From the NCBI RefSeq assembly GCF_028751545.1, contig NZ_CP071867.1:1585306-1649305 (forward strand): a stretch of DNA of 64,000 nucleotides, read 5' to 3'. The notes beneath the pieces are model-generated. The model was not told the origin of the DNA. It searched no databases and saw nothing but the letters and a program-made list of their open reading frames with translations. A program made the position numbers and the translations under genes. This document shows, in pieces, positions 29,784 to 38,673 of this stretch; position 1 is the stretch's first letter; each line of letters starts with the position of its first letter. The DNA is from Gilliamella sp. B3022 (GTDB taxonomy: Bacteria; Pseudomonadota; Gammaproteobacteria; Enterobacterales; Orbaceae).

Positions 29784-30611
29784 TTGGCTAGAGCGTCTTC
29801 AGCCCTACTAAAACGTCGATTAGATATTGCCCAAATCGTACGTAAGCAAGGTGAAGTAAAAGTGGATGAGTTATCTGACATGCTTCGGGTCTCGAATGTT
29901 ACTATTCGACAAGATTTAACTTATTTAGAACAACAAGGATATTTAAAACGTTCTTTTGGAGGAGCGATTTATATTTCTCCAGAAAATTTGATTAATCATA
30001 CAAATATTGAACCACCAAATTGTATTAATATAGGTATAGAGGGTGGTGAAATAGATTTAGTAAAAAATTGTTTAAATTATATTAATGATGGTGATACTGT
30101 TTTTTTAAGTCATGGTAATTCAATTCGAAAACTGATCCCTTTTTTGCATAATAAGAAGTCATTAAGATTGATTATGAATGACATTAGGAATGCTCAATTA
30201 GTTAGAGAATTTTCTGATGCAGAAGTTATTCTTATTGGAGGGATTTTACAAGATGGAAATACGCTCCAAAATAGTAATACATTAACTCCTATCCTTAACC
30301 AATTTCATATTTCGCATTTTATTTTTGAACTAGCAGCTATCAATGCTCATAATCAATTGATGATTGAAAATAGTGAACAACAAAATACTTATCAACAGAT
30401 ATTTAAAAATGCTGATCATACCATTGGTATTATGCCTCAGCGATTTTTATTATCTGATAATTATAGTATTGGAAAATTAAAACATCTGGATGTTGTAATA
30501 TTATCAAAACCAGCTGTTACTGAATATCATCAACAATTATTAGATTCAGATTTTAAGCAACGTGCTATAAACAAATACTGCATAACTTATCATAATTCAA
30601 AGGTAACTTAA
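29784..30611 (+). CDS. DeoR-family transcriptional regulator of the ketose PTS island
   Basis: A 275-residue protein with an N-terminal winged HTH (about 26-46: VDELSDMLRVSNVTIRQDLTYLE, then KRSFGGAIY) and a C-terminal ISOCOT-like sensor domain. The start is TTG at 29784, with TAGGA 8 bases upstream. No ATG gives a complete HTH. In the sensor domain the usual DSGTT phosphate-sugar loop is replaced by LSHGNS (near residue 107), so effector binding may differ. It is divergent from the PTS operon and 1 base ahead of a PfkB kinase gene. I infer it controls both directions, probably through the palindrome at 29671. Confidence 0.85.
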   Translation: MARASSALLKRRLDIAQIVRKQGEVKVDELSDMLRVSNVTIRQDLTYLEQQGYLKRSFGGAIYISPENLINHTNIEPPNCINIGIEGGEIDLVKNCLNYINDGDTVFLSHGNSIRKLIPFLHNKKSLRLIMNDIRNAQLVREFSDAEVILIGGILQDGNTLQNSNTLTPILNQFHISHFIFELAAINAHNQLMIENSEQQNTYQQIFKNADHTIGIMPQRFLLSDNYSIGKLKHLDVVILSKPAVTEYHQQLLDSDFKQRAINKYCITYHNSKVT

Positions 30612-30612
30612 T

Positions 30613-31578
30613 ATGCAATTTAAAATTTGTACTATTGGAGAATTGCTTGTTGAGTTTTTAGCAAAGCGGCAAAATCAACGTTTTGATCAAACAGGTGAAT
30701 TTGTTGGACCTTTCCCAAGTGGCGCTCCAGCAATATTTGCTGATCAAGTGGCAAAATTAGGTTTTTCTGTCGTTTTTTTTAGCTGTATCGGTAAAGATCC
30801 CTTTGGTAATATGTGTATTAAGCGGCTTAAGCAAGATGGGGTTATTATTGATGGTATTACAACTCATAATAAGGCTAATACGGGTAGTGCCTTTGTAACT
30901 TATAAAGGCTCAAATGATAGGGACTTTATTTTCAATATTCCTAATAGTGCATGTGGTTTACTCTCTTTCAATCATATCAATGAAAACTTATTAAAAGACT
31001 GTAATCATTTGCATGTTATGGGATCATCATTATATTCTTTTCGTGCAATTGATGCGATGCGTAAAGCAATTGATATTATTAAAAGTAAGGGGGGGACAAT
31101 TTCGTTCGATCCTAATTTACGAAAAGAGATGTTTAATATTCAAGAGATGGAGCAATCTTTTGACTATATTATGGACTATACTGATATATTTTTACCAAGT
31201 GAGGGCGAAGTAAGCTATTTTGCTAATAGTGACGATGAAAGTGAAGAGCAAATAATGTTGTCATTACTCAATAAAGGTATTAAGCACATTGTAGTAAAAA
31301 AAGGGCGTAAAGGTGCAAATTATTATGGATATGATGATAACAATAATTTATTAACTTTGCATGTAGACGGTTTTAATACAAACCCAGTTGATCCAACAGG
31401 AGCAGGAGATTGTTTTGGTGCGACATTTATCAGTCTGATGTTGGCTGGTTATTCGGTCAAGAATGCATTGCAATATGCTAATGCTAGTGGTGCGTTAGCT
31501 GTATCGAAAACAGGTCCAATGGAAGGAACTTCTACATTGACTCAATTAAAACAATTTATAGCTCAGTATAAACATTAA
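30613..31578 (+). CDS. PfkB-family sugar kinase (ribokinase-like)
   Basis: A 321-residue ribokinase-fold kinase. N-terminal CTIGELLVEFLA, the FPSGAPAIFADQVAKLG substrate loop, and an intact catalytic NPVDPTGAGDCFGATFI (Asp of GAGD as base) indicate an active hexose or ketose kinase, unlike the FruK-type protein in the divergent operon. PSGAPAIF in place of the common GGAxAN is shared, as far as I recall, with kinases annotated as tagatose or related sugar kinases. It directly follows the regulator (1-base gap), so the two form one transcript. A role in phosphorylating unphosphorylated ketose at C6 is inferred. Confidence 0.85.
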   Translation: MQFKICTIGELLVEFLAKRQNQRFDQTGEFVGPFPSGAPAIFADQVAKLGFSVVFFSCIGKDPFGNMCIKRLKQDGVIIDGITTHNKANTGSAFVTYKGSNDRDFIFNIPNSACGLLSFNHINENLLKDCNHLHVMGSSLYSFRAIDAMRKAIDIIKSKGGTISFDPNLRKEMFNIQEMEQSFDYIMDYTDIFLPSEGEVSYFANSDDESEEQIMLSLLNKGIKHIVVKKGRKGANYYGYDDNNNLLTLHVDGFNTNPVDPTGAGDCFGATFISLMLAGYSVKNALQYANASGALAVSKTGPMEGTSTLTQLKQFIAQYKH

Positions 31579-31619
31579 ATAATAATATTACGCTATTATT
31601 CAACTAGAAACGTGAATGA

Positions 31620-31648
31620 AAAAAATCCCAATAACAAAGTTATTGGGA
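31620..31648 (-). terminator. Rho-independent terminator on the minus strand downstream of hemW
   Basis: Stem TCCCAATAAC / GTTATTGGGA (31626-31635, 31639-31648) with an AAA loop. On the minus strand it is followed by seven T residues. It lies 180 bases beyond the hemW stop. On the plus strand no T-run follows, so it would not stop the PfkB transcript efficiently. Confidence 0.75.
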
Positions 31649-31828
31649 AAACATAAGGAATAGGAAAACAATGAAATAAATGCATTGTCGGGCGTAAGTA
31701 TGCACTTTTTTTCCTAAAATGTATGTAAAAATAACTAAATTATTAATTAAATGGTTAGTATTAATATCGTTAAATAAATGTAAACCATGATTCTTCTATT
31801 AATAAATTAATATTTATCCTATAATTAT

Positions 31829-32962
31829 CTATAGGAATATTTCTAATAAAGAATTTAAAAACAGCTTTCCCCGTTCGGTTACTTGCCAACCTAGTGCATT
31901 TTCAATTAAATAATTTTGTTCAATAGCAAGATTAATTTGTTTGTTTACAGTTTTTAGCGGCAAGAAAGTTCGTTGTTCAAATTCGTGTTTAGGCACAATT
32001 TCAAATAACCGAAAACGATTCATAAAAAATTCAAACGGTAATTCTTCTTGTGTAACAGTATAAGATCTATCTAAATACCGTCCTTCTAGATACCCTTTAG
32101 GGTGACGTGTTTTTATTGTACGGATAATCTCGCCATTCAAGCTCGTAATTTTACCATGTGCTCCACAACCAATACCTAAATAATCACCGAAACGCCAATA
32201 ATTTAAATTATGTTGACATTGAAAATCTGGTTTTGCATAAGCTGATGTTTCATATTGTAGATATCCATGATCAGCTAATAATTGATGACCTTGTTGATAA
32301 ATTTCCCATAGATTATCATCTTCCGGTAATATTGGTGGTTTAGAACCAAATAATGTATTGGGCTCTATAGTTAATTGATACCAAGATAAATGAGGTGGAG
32401 CAATCTTAATTGCTTGTTTTAAATCATATAATGCATCATTAACTCTTTGATTAGGCAAACCGTGCATTAAATCTAAATTAAAGCTACGTAAATTTAGATT
32501 GTGAGCAAGAGTTCCTGCATTTATGGCTTCTTCTGGATTATGTATACGTCCTAAATTTTTTAGTTTATCGGCTTGAAAACTTTGAATCCCTATTGAAATT
32601 CTGTTAACTCCTGCTTGTTGGTAACCATTAAATCTGTCCACATCAACAGAATTTGGATTAGCTTCAATTGTAATTTCTGCATCCTTATTTACAGGAATTA
32701 TTTGGTTAACTTTTGTCAAAAGATTAGAAATTAATTCAGCGGAAAATAGACTTGGTGTGCCACCACCAATGAAAATTGAGTGAATTGAACGATCTGAACA
32801 AAGAACAGCATCTTGTTGCAGATCTTTAATTAAATTATCGATATATGCTGCATAATCTGGGATTTTTTTCACAGTATGTGAATTAAAATCACAATAAGGG
32901 CATTTATGCACACACCACGGCATATGAATATATAGGCTTATTGGGATTTTATACTGTAACAT
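31829..32962 (-). CDS. hemW: Radical SAM haem chaperone HemW (coproporphyrinogen oxidase-like)
   Basis: Radical SAM protein of the HemN family now regarded as a haem chaperone rather than an oxidase. The 377 residues match HemW (E. coli 378), shorter than HemN (457). The iron-sulfur motif is C17xxxC21xxC24 (PWCVHKCPYCDFNSH). FIGGGTPSLF, EANPNSVD and GIQSFQADKLKNLGRIH follow, as does the C-terminal winged-helix region (EFFMNRFRLFE). In E. coli hemW follows rdgB. Here it is a lone minus-strand gene. Confidence 0.94.
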   Translation of the reverse strand: MLQYKIPISLYIHMPWCVHKCPYCDFNSHTVKKIPDYAAYIDNLIKDLQQDAVLCSDRSIHSIFIGGGTPSLFSAELISNLLTKVNQIIPVNKDAEITIEANPNSVDVDRFNGYQQAGVNRISIGIQSFQADKLKNLGRIHNPEEAINAGTLAHNLNLRSFNLDLMHGLPNQRVNDALYDLKQAIKIAPPHLSWYQLTIEPNTLFGSKPPILPEDDNLWEIYQQGHQLLADHGYLQYETSAYAKPDFQCQHNLNYWRFGDYLGIGCGAHGKITSLNGEIIRTIKTRHPKGYLEGRYLDRSYTVTQEELPFEFFMNRFRLFEIVPKHEFEQRTFLPLKTVNKQINLAIEQNYLIENALGWQVTERGKLFLNSLLEIFL

Positions 32963-33161
32963 ACAAATTTCCTGAAATTTTTTGACAAATGATAAATGAT
33001 GACTTAATGAGTGCGGGGTATATTACTCTAAATAACTGAAAAAATCTTATTTACATTTATATCGTTTTTATAATGTGCTCAAAAAGCGTAAAATCAATAC
33101 TAGTATTTAAATTCATTTTTTATGACATTGATCGTCGATCAAGTTAAATATAGGAGTCAAT

Positions 33162-34034
33162 ATGAATATTTATAAACAAATTTTAACTAGTACTACAGAA
33201 TCAAAGTTATTAACCTCATCAGTTAAACAAATAAAATTTGGTGAATTGCCTATTTTAGTTATTCAACATAATCGTTGTTGTGCTGCTGTTAGTCTGCAAG
33301 GCGCTCATTTATTATTCTGGCAACCTTCAACAGAGCAGACACCTGTTATTTGGTTAAGTAAACAATCAAAATTTGAAAAAGGCGTTGCAATTCGTGGTGG
33401 TGTACCAGTTTGTTGGCCTTGGTTTGGAGCTTCAAGAACTCCTTCTCATGGCTTTGCTCGCCTTGTTCAATGGACTCTAGATTCATGTAATGAAGATAAT
33501 AATGGCGTTAATCTTGTTTTGGTACTCTCCCAAAATCAACAAACAAAATCTTATTTTGACAAACCTTTTAATGTGTCTTTAAAGATTCATTTAGGTAAAA
33601 CTTGTGAAGTGACTTTGAACTGTACAGGTGACTTTGAAGCAACCAGTGCACTGCATACTTATTTTAGTATTGATAATATTAGTCATGTTATTGTTAAGGG
33701 ATTAGGTGAAACTTATCAAGAACGACTTGTTGTTGAAAATAACCCCGTTACTGTTGGTCACATGACTTTTAATCAAGAAGTTGATCGTATTTATACAAAT
33801 GCTAATACTGAAATAACTATTAATGATAATGTTCGAACTGTTAAACTTACCACTACTGATGCAAGTGATGTGGTTACTTGGAATCCATGGATAGATAAAT
33901 CTAAAGCAATGTCTGATTTTGGTGATGAGGAATATAGATATATGGTTTGTGTTGAAGCAGGGCGTATCAATAAACCATTAAAATTGTCACTAAATAAACA
34001 GTCGACTTATGGTTTCAAGATAGAATTGATTTAA
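33162..34034 (+). CDS. yeaD: Glucose-6-phosphate 1-epimerase-type D-hexose-6-phosphate mutarotase (YeaD)
   Basis: Aldose 1-epimerase-fold enzyme interconverting alpha and beta anomers of hexose 6-phosphates. It has 290 residues. Family signatures: GAHLLFWQP, AIRGGVPVCWPWFGA, PSHGFARLVQW (catalytic His), ALHTYFSI (second His) and the catalytic Glu near the end in VCVEAGRI. GGAGT gives the ribosome site. It is one gene away from zwf-pgl, which would use the beta anomer. This is suggestive, but rplY and two terminal regions intervene. Confidence 0.9.
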   Translation: MNIYKQILTSTTESKLLTSSVKQIKFGELPILVIQHNRCCAAVSLQGAHLLFWQPSTEQTPVIWLSKQSKFEKGVAIRGGVPVCWPWFGASRTPSHGFARLVQWTLDSCNEDNNGVNLVLVLSQNQQTKSYFDKPFNVSLKIHLGKTCEVTLNCTGDFEATSALHTYFSIDNISHVIVKGLGETYQERLVVENNPVTVGHMTFNQEVDRIYTNANTEITINDNVRTVKLTTTDASDVVTWNPWIDKSKAMSDFGDEEYRYMVCVEAGRINKPLKLSLNKQSTYGFKIELI

Positions 34035-34215
34035 TCATTTTTATTCTAGCTGTATACGCGATCAATATTATACTAAGACAATAGTATTATTTGATTGCGT
34101 TTAATTGGATAAAACTTTATAATCGCTAGCGCTTTTTTTAAAGCACCTATTTTATAGCCAACTACTGGGTCGCCTGTAATTGGTTTTTATGTTAAAACAA
34201 TTAAGAGAAATAAAA
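34035..34215 (+). promoter_or_regulatory. rplY upstream region with a candidate RNA leader hairpin
   Basis: 181 non-coding bases. The last part contains a hairpin CCAA-TAC / GTA-TTGG (34159-34184, one C/A mismatch, loop TGGGTCGCCT) followed by TTTTTA, 30 bases ahead of the rplY ATG. Ribosomal-protein L25 leaders are described in gammaproteobacteria. Whether this is one cannot be settled by eye. Confidence 0.35.
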
Positions 34216-34500
34216 ATGTTTAAATTTAAAGCAGAAGTTAGAAAAGTGCATGGTAAGGGTGCGAGCCGCCGCCTGCGTCACGCTGGTCAATTCCCAGCTA
34301 TTATTTATGGTGGAACTGAACCTGCAATCTCTGTTGTGCTTGATCACAACCAAATCTTTAATATGCAAGAAAAACCAGAATTTTATTCTGAAGTTTTAAC
34401 CCTTGAAGTTGACGGTAAAGCGGTTAAAGCGAAAGTGCAAGCAGTACAACGCCACCCATTCAAGCCAAAACTAGTCCATATGGATTTTGTACGCGTATAA
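34216..34500 (+). CDS. rplY: 50S ribosomal protein L25
   Basis: Binds 5S rRNA loop E in the large subunit. The single-domain (94-residue) form is the E. coli type, without the CTC extension. The ATG at 34216 is chosen over an in-frame ATG at 34180 because it gives [21 protein letters not shown], aligned with the E. coli N-terminus, and has AAGAGA upstream. [21 protein letters not shown] and [17 protein letters not shown] follow. A strong terminator follows. Confidence 0.97.
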   Translation: MFKFKAEVRKVHGKGASRRLRHAGQFPAIIYGGTEPAISVVLDHNQIFNMQEKPEFYSEVLTLEVDGKAVKAKVQAVQRHPFKPKLVHMDFVRV

Positions 34501-34541
34501 TTATATTTTAATTGGATATTATCCAATCAAAGATTTAAAAT

Positions 34542-34570
34542 AAAGGTCACCTTCATGGTGACCTTTTATT
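34542..34570 (+). terminator. Rho-independent terminator after rplY
   Basis: Stem AAAGGTCACC / GGTGACCTTT with a 5-base loop, then TATTTT. Confidence 0.9.
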
Positions 34571-34681
34571 TTAGAAAAATAAGGCAAATGCCTATTATTA
34601 TGATTTACCCCATTAACTAGGTATACATAGGTAATACAACAGAATAGAATAAATCATATTCTACTATCTTAGGAGAGAACC

Positions 34682-36142
34682 ATGTCTGATATCCCAGCTT
34701 GCGATTTAGTTATTTTCGGTGCTAAAGGGGATTTGACAAGACGCAAATTATTACCGTCTTTATATCAATTAGAAAAATATGGAAAATTGCCAAAACAGAC
34801 CAAAATTTTAGGTGTTGGACGTGCAGAATGGGATCATGCTGCTTATGTTGAAGTTGCTAAAGATGCATTAACCACCTTTATGTCAGAACCATTGGATGAT
34901 AATATTTGGCAAAGATTTAGCCAACGGCTTAACTTCCATAAATTGGATGTTAATAATCTTTCTGGTTTTAAAGAGCTTAAAAATAAACTTGATCAAACTC
35001 GACCAACTATTTTTTATTTTGCGATGCATCCGGGCGCTTTTGGTACTATTTGTCGAGGTCTAGCTGAAGCTGGATTAAATCAAGATCAGAATCGAATCGT
35101 GATGGAAAAACCACTTGGTACTGATCTGCAATCATCTCGTGAAATCAATGATTCAGTAGCAAAATATTTCAGTGAATCACAAGTTTATCGTATTGACCAT
35201 TATTTAGGTAAAGAATCAGTTCTAAATCTATTAGCATTACGTTTTGCTAATCCATTGTTTGCCTCATTTTGGGATAGAAATTCGATCGATCATGTAGAAA
35301 TAACGGTAGCTGAACAAGTTGGCATTGAAGGTCGATGGGGATATTTTGATAAAGCTGGACAAATGCGTGATATGGTGCAAAATCATTTATTACAAATTTT
35401 AACTATGATCGCGATGTCGCCTCCAGCTAATCTAGAAGATAATAGCCTACGTAATGAAAAAATAGCAGTGCTTGATGCACTTAGACCAATAAATAAAAAC
35501 AACATTCGTGAGAAAGTTGTACGAGGTCAATATACAGCAGGATTTGTAAATGGTATTAATGTACCGGGTTATTTAGAAGAAGATGGGGCAAACAAAGAAA
35601 GTGATACTGAAACATTTGTAGCCATTCGTGTTGATATTGATAACTGGCGCTGGGCTGGTGTACCTTTTTATTTGCGTACAGGTAAACGTTTACCAAGCAA
35701 ATGTTCCGAAGTCGTTGTTTATTTTAAACCATTACCACTTAATTTATTTAATGAATCTTATCCAGAGCTACCACAAAATAAATTAACTATTCGGTTGCAA
35801 CCCGATGAAGGAATGGATATTGAAATTTTAAATAAAGTTCCTGGATTAGATAGTACACATACATTACAAACAACTAAGCTTGATCTGAGTTTTAATGAAA
35901 CTTTTCATCAACATCGAGCCGATGCTTATGAACGATTATTACTTGAGGTTATGCGTGGACGACAAGCACTATTTGTCCATCGTGATGAAGTCGAAGCAGC
36001 ATGGAAATGGGTTGATTCAATTATTAGCGCTTGGGAATCAGATAAAGAGTCACCAAAAACTTATCAGGCAGGTACATGGGGCCCAGTTGCATCGGTTGCC
36101 TTAATCACTAAAGATGGGTATTCATGGCATGAATTTGAATAA
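34682..36142 (+). CDS. zwf: Glucose-6-phosphate 1-dehydrogenase
   Basis: First step of the oxidative pentose phosphate pathway, producing NADPH and 6-phosphogluconolactone. It has 486 residues (E. coli 491). The dinucleotide fold GAKGDLTRRKLLPSLY sits at about 13-28, the substrate/active-site motif RIDHYLGKE at 170-178, and VEITVAEQVGIEGRWGYFD follows. AGGAGAG precedes the ATG. pgl starts 13 bases after its stop, forming a zwf-pgl operon; edd/eda are not present here. Confidence 0.97.
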   Translation: MSDIPACDLVIFGAKGDLTRRKLLPSLYQLEKYGKLPKQTKILGVGRAEWDHAAYVEVAKDALTTFMSEPLDDNIWQRFSQRLNFHKLDVNNLSGFKELKNKLDQTRPTIFYFAMHPGAFGTICRGLAEAGLNQDQNRIVMEKPLGTDLQSSREINDSVAKYFSESQVYRIDHYLGKESVLNLLALRFANPLFASFWDRNSIDHVEITVAEQVGIEGRWGYFDKAGQMRDMVQNHLLQILTMIAMSPPANLEDNSLRNEKIAVLDALRPINKNNIREKVVRGQYTAGFVNGINVPGYLEEDGANKESDTETFVAIRVDIDNWRWAGVPFYLRTGKRLPSKCSEVVVYFKPLPLNLFNESYPELPQNKLTIRLQPDEGMDIEILNKVPGLDSTHTLQTTKLDLSFNETFHQHRADAYERLLLEVMRGRQALFVHRDEVEAAWKWVDSIISAWESDKESPKTYQAGTWGPVASVALITKDGYSWHEFE

Positions 36143-36155
36143 AGGAAAATTAAAT

Positions 36156-36854
36156 ATGTTTACGTTAAACAAATATGAAAATAGTCAGTTTTTGATTGAA
36201 GATTTAACCTCACATATTGTTAATGCTTTAAAACAAGCAATTGAAAAAAAAGGTCATGCTTCTATTGCTGTTTCTGGAGGTAAAACGCCTATTCCATTAT
36301 TTAACTTACTTAGTCAACAAGATCTAGAATGGAATCGAGTTTTTATCACGTTAGTTGATGATAGATGGGTTGATGATACTGATAATGCTAGTAATGAAAA
36401 GTTAGTCATGACCTATTTGTTACAAAATAAAGCAAAATTAGCTAATTTTATAGGACTAAAAAATAGTTATGATAATCCATTTGATGGTGCTGAACTTACT
36501 GACGAAACTTTAAATAAAGTACCAATGCCTTTTGATGTAATCATTTTAGGTATGGGAGAAGATGGTCATACAGCATCATTATTCCCTGGTGCAGCTAATT
36601 TGCAATTGGGCTTAGATATGAAATCAGGACGAAAGGTTGTTGGTATGACTCCTTTAACAGCCCCTCTTGATCGTATTACTCTGACTTTGCCGACTATTTT
36701 AAATAGTACAAATATCTATTTGCTTTTAGTTGGAGAAAGTAAAATGGCAGTATTAGAGCAAGCAGAAAATGGTGATGATGTTAATCAAATGCCAATTCGA
36801 GCTATTCTACATCAAAATAAAGTTAAAGTAACTGGATTTTGGTCAGCTTGCTAA
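36156..36854 (+). CDS. pgl: 6-phosphogluconolactonase (DevB/SOL type)
   Basis: Hydrolyses 6-phosphogluconolactone made by Zwf. It has 232 residues. The frame opens earlier (36114, inside zwf), but the ATG at 36156 has AAAGGA 10 bases upstream and gives the expected N-terminus. Motifs: AVSGGKTPIPLFNLLS, LVDDRWV, and the active-site GMGEDGHTASLFPGA. This is the DevB form, unrelated to the beta-propeller Pgl of E. coli. It ends at a clear hairpin. Confidence 0.95.
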   Translation: MFTLNKYENSQFLIEDLTSHIVNALKQAIEKKGHASIAVSGGKTPIPLFNLLSQQDLEWNRVFITLVDDRWVDDTDNASNEKLVMTYLLQNKAKLANFIGLKNSYDNPFDGAELTDETLNKVPMPFDVIILGMGEDGHTASLFPGAANLQLGLDMKSGRKVVGMTPLTAPLDRITLTLPTILNSTNIYLLLVGESKMAVLEQAENGDDVNQMPIRAILHQNKVKVTGFWSAC

Positions 36855-36864
36855 ATGATATAAA

Positions 36865-36893
36865 TTAGCCGACATTTGTCGGCTAATGATTTT
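36865..36893 (+). terminator. Rho-independent terminator after pgl
   Basis: Stem TTAGCCGAC / GTCGGCTAA (36865-36873, 36878-36886), 4-base loop, then TGATTTTT. Confidence 0.88.
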
Positions 36894-37046
36894 TAAATAA
36901 ATTAATTAATTTGTTGTAAAATTTCATTAATTCCTGTCGTTACTAATTCAAAAAATTTCTACTCATATAAATCTATATCATTAATCAATGTGTAATTTTT
37001 ATGGTCAAAGGTAGTAGCATCATGTGAATTTTATTTTTAACACTCT

Positions 37047-37067
37047 GTTATTATTTAAAATAATAAC
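37047..37067. repeat. AT-rich perfect palindrome upstream of mraZ
   Basis: Arms GTTATTATTT and AAATAATAAC separated by one A, followed by TTTTGTGATTTTT. It could act as a weak terminator or protein site. The function is unknown. Confidence 0.5.
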
Positions 37068-37167
37068 TTTTGTGATTTTTGGCTTATTTATATTAAAAAT
37101 AAAAAAAACTGTACTATTAAACAATTAGAAATTAATTAATTAAATGCCTATTAATTTTGTAACTTTT

Positions 37168-37191
37168 GTGGTAAAAAGTGGGGTTAAGTGG
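37168..37191 (+). promoter_or_regulatory. MraZ-box operator: three GTGG repeats at 10-bp spacing
   Basis: GTGG begins at 37168, 37178 and 37188, an exact 10-bp period, in the contexts TTTGTGGTAA, AAAGTGGGGT and TAAGTGGCAA. MraZ is known to bind direct TGGG-type repeats with 5-base spacers upstream of mraZ and to repress the dcw operon. The position, about 80-100 bases before the mraZ ATG, fits autoregulation. Confidence 0.85.
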
Positions 37192-37269
37192 CAAGAAAGT
37201 CATAATTATTTAACCAATTGATTATTAACAAATAAAAAATAATTAAAATTTATTACTAACGGTGCTTTT

Positions 37270-37716
37270 ATGTTCAGCGGTGCAACTTCAGTCACTTTAG
37301 ATAGTAAAGGGCGAATGGCTATCCCTACTCGCTACCGTGAATTTTTGTCTGAAGGTATGGTTTGTACTATTGGATTATATCATTCTTGTCTTACCCTTTA
37401 CTCCATGTCTGAATGGAAAAGAATCGAGCAACAACTTTCAACACTATCAACAGTGGTTGAGGCTGAACGTAGAGTTAAACGGTTATTATTAGGTTATGCA
37501 ATTGAGTGTCCAATGGATAATTCAGGTAGAATTTTGTTACCGCCAACGTTACGTGCATATGCCAAATTAGAAAAACATATCATGTTTGTTGGACAATCTA
37601 ATAAATTCGAGATTTGGGATGAAGTAATATGGTATCAACAAATTAGTGAAGATATCGCTGCATTACCATCCGATATTGCTAATTTATCTGATAATTTGAA
37701 AAGTTTAACTATTTAA
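37270..37716 (+). CDS. mraZ: Transcriptional regulator MraZ
   Basis: AbrB-like DNA-binding protein forming ring oligomers and repressing its own dcw operon. It has 148 residues (E. coli 152) with two SpoVT/AbrB-like repeats: FSGATSVTLDSKGRMAIPTRYRE at the N-terminus and GYAIECPMDNSGRILLPPTLR in the second half, each with the DxxGRxxxP signature. First gene of the dcw cluster, downstream of its own candidate operator. rsmH follows after 18 bases. Confidence 0.97.
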   Translation: MFSGATSVTLDSKGRMAIPTRYREFLSEGMVCTIGLYHSCLTLYSMSEWKRIEQQLSTLSTVVEAERRVKRLLLGYAIECPMDNSGRILLPPTLRAYAKLEKHIMFVGQSNKFEIWDEVIWYQQISEDIAALPSDIANLSDNLKSLTI

Positions 37717-37734
37717 CAAAGAGTAAAAAAATTA

Positions 37735-38673
37735 ATGAGCTATCAACATACAACAGTTTTATTAGGTGAAGCTGTAACAGCATTGAATATAAAAAAAAAC
37801 GGCATTTATGTTGATGGAACTTTCGGCCGAGGTGGACATTCTCGACTGATACTTGAACAACTTGGCGAACAAGGAAAGTTAATTGCTATAGATCGTGACG
37901 CTTTAGCACAACAAGCCGCAACAGAAATAAAAGATCCGCGGTTTACGTTTATTCGAGGAGAATTTTCTAATGTTTATCAATATATTGATAATTTAGGATT
38001 ACTCGGTAAAGTTGATGGTTTTTTATTAGATCTTGGTGTCTCATCACCTCAATTAGATGATCCACAAAGGGGATTTTCTTTTATGCGTGATGGCCCTTTA
38101 GATATGAGAATGAATAGCCATAGAGGTATGACTGCGAGTGAATGGTTATTGAGTAGCGATGAAAGCAATATTGCTTGGGTACTAAAAACATTTGGTGAGG
38201 AAAAGTTCGCTAAGCGTATTGCACGGGCCATAGTTGAACAAAATAAAATTTCACCAATAACCCGAACTTTAGAGTTGGCGAATTTAATTGAACTAGCCAC
38301 ACCTAAAAAAGATAAATATAAACATCCTGCAACTCGAAGTTTTCAAGCAATACGCATTTATATCAATAGTGAATTGGAAGAAGTTGAGCAGGCACTAAAT
38401 AGTAGTTTATCAGTACTTGCTGACCAAGGCCGATTAGCAATAATTAGTTTTCATTCTTTAGAAGATAGAATAGTTAAACAATTTATTAATAAAAACAGTA
38501 AAGGACCAGAACTCCCTGCTGGATTACCACTAACAGAACAACAAATTAAACAATATGGTCGGGCTAAATTGAAAACACTTGGCAAAGTTAAACCAAGTGA
38601 TGATGAGATTAACCACAACCCTCGTTCACGAAGTGCAATATTAAGGGTAGCTGAAAGGAAAAATGAACGGTAA
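37735..38673 (+). CDS. rsmH: 16S rRNA (cytosine(1402)-N(4))-methyltransferase RsmH
   Basis: S-adenosylmethionine-dependent methylation of C1402 in the ribosomal decoding centre. It has 312 residues (E. coli 313). The SAM loop [10 protein letters not shown] lies at 27-36, [18 protein letters not shown] and PLDMRM follow, and the C-terminal [13 protein letters not shown] and [14 protein letters not shown] match. The 3' end overlaps ftsL by 11 bases. Confidence 0.97.
   Translation: MSYQHTTVLLGEAVTALNIKKNGIYVDGTFGRGGHSRLILEQLGEQGKLIAIDRDALAQQAATEIKDPRFTFIRGEFSNVYQYIDNLGLLGKVDGFLLDLGVSSPQLDDPQRGFSFMRDGPLDMRMNSHRGMTASEWLLSSDESNIAWVLKTFGEEKFAKRIARAIVEQNKISPITRTLELANLIELATPKKDKYKHPATRSFQAIRIYINSELEEVEQALNSSLSVLADQGRLAIISFHSLEDRIVKQFINKNSKGPELPAGLPLTEQQIKQYGRAKLKTLGKVKPSDDEINHNPRSRSAILRVAERKNER

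Larger units (their letters stand above)
36894..37269 (+). other. 376-base regulatory region upstream of the dcw cluster
   Basis: No gene is visible. It contains an AT-only-cored palindrome (37047-37067) and the MraZ-type repeats (37168-37191) described separately. A convincing sigma-70 promoter could not be picked because the sequence is almost entirely A/T around -100 to -60. Confidence 0.65.

Noticed and set aside
31679-31714. Inverted repeat TGCAT/ATGCA followed by a T-run, as a terminator of the PfkB gene
   Set aside because: Five-base AT-rich stem with a 14-base loop is too weak to call. It is mentioned only within the small-RNA finding.
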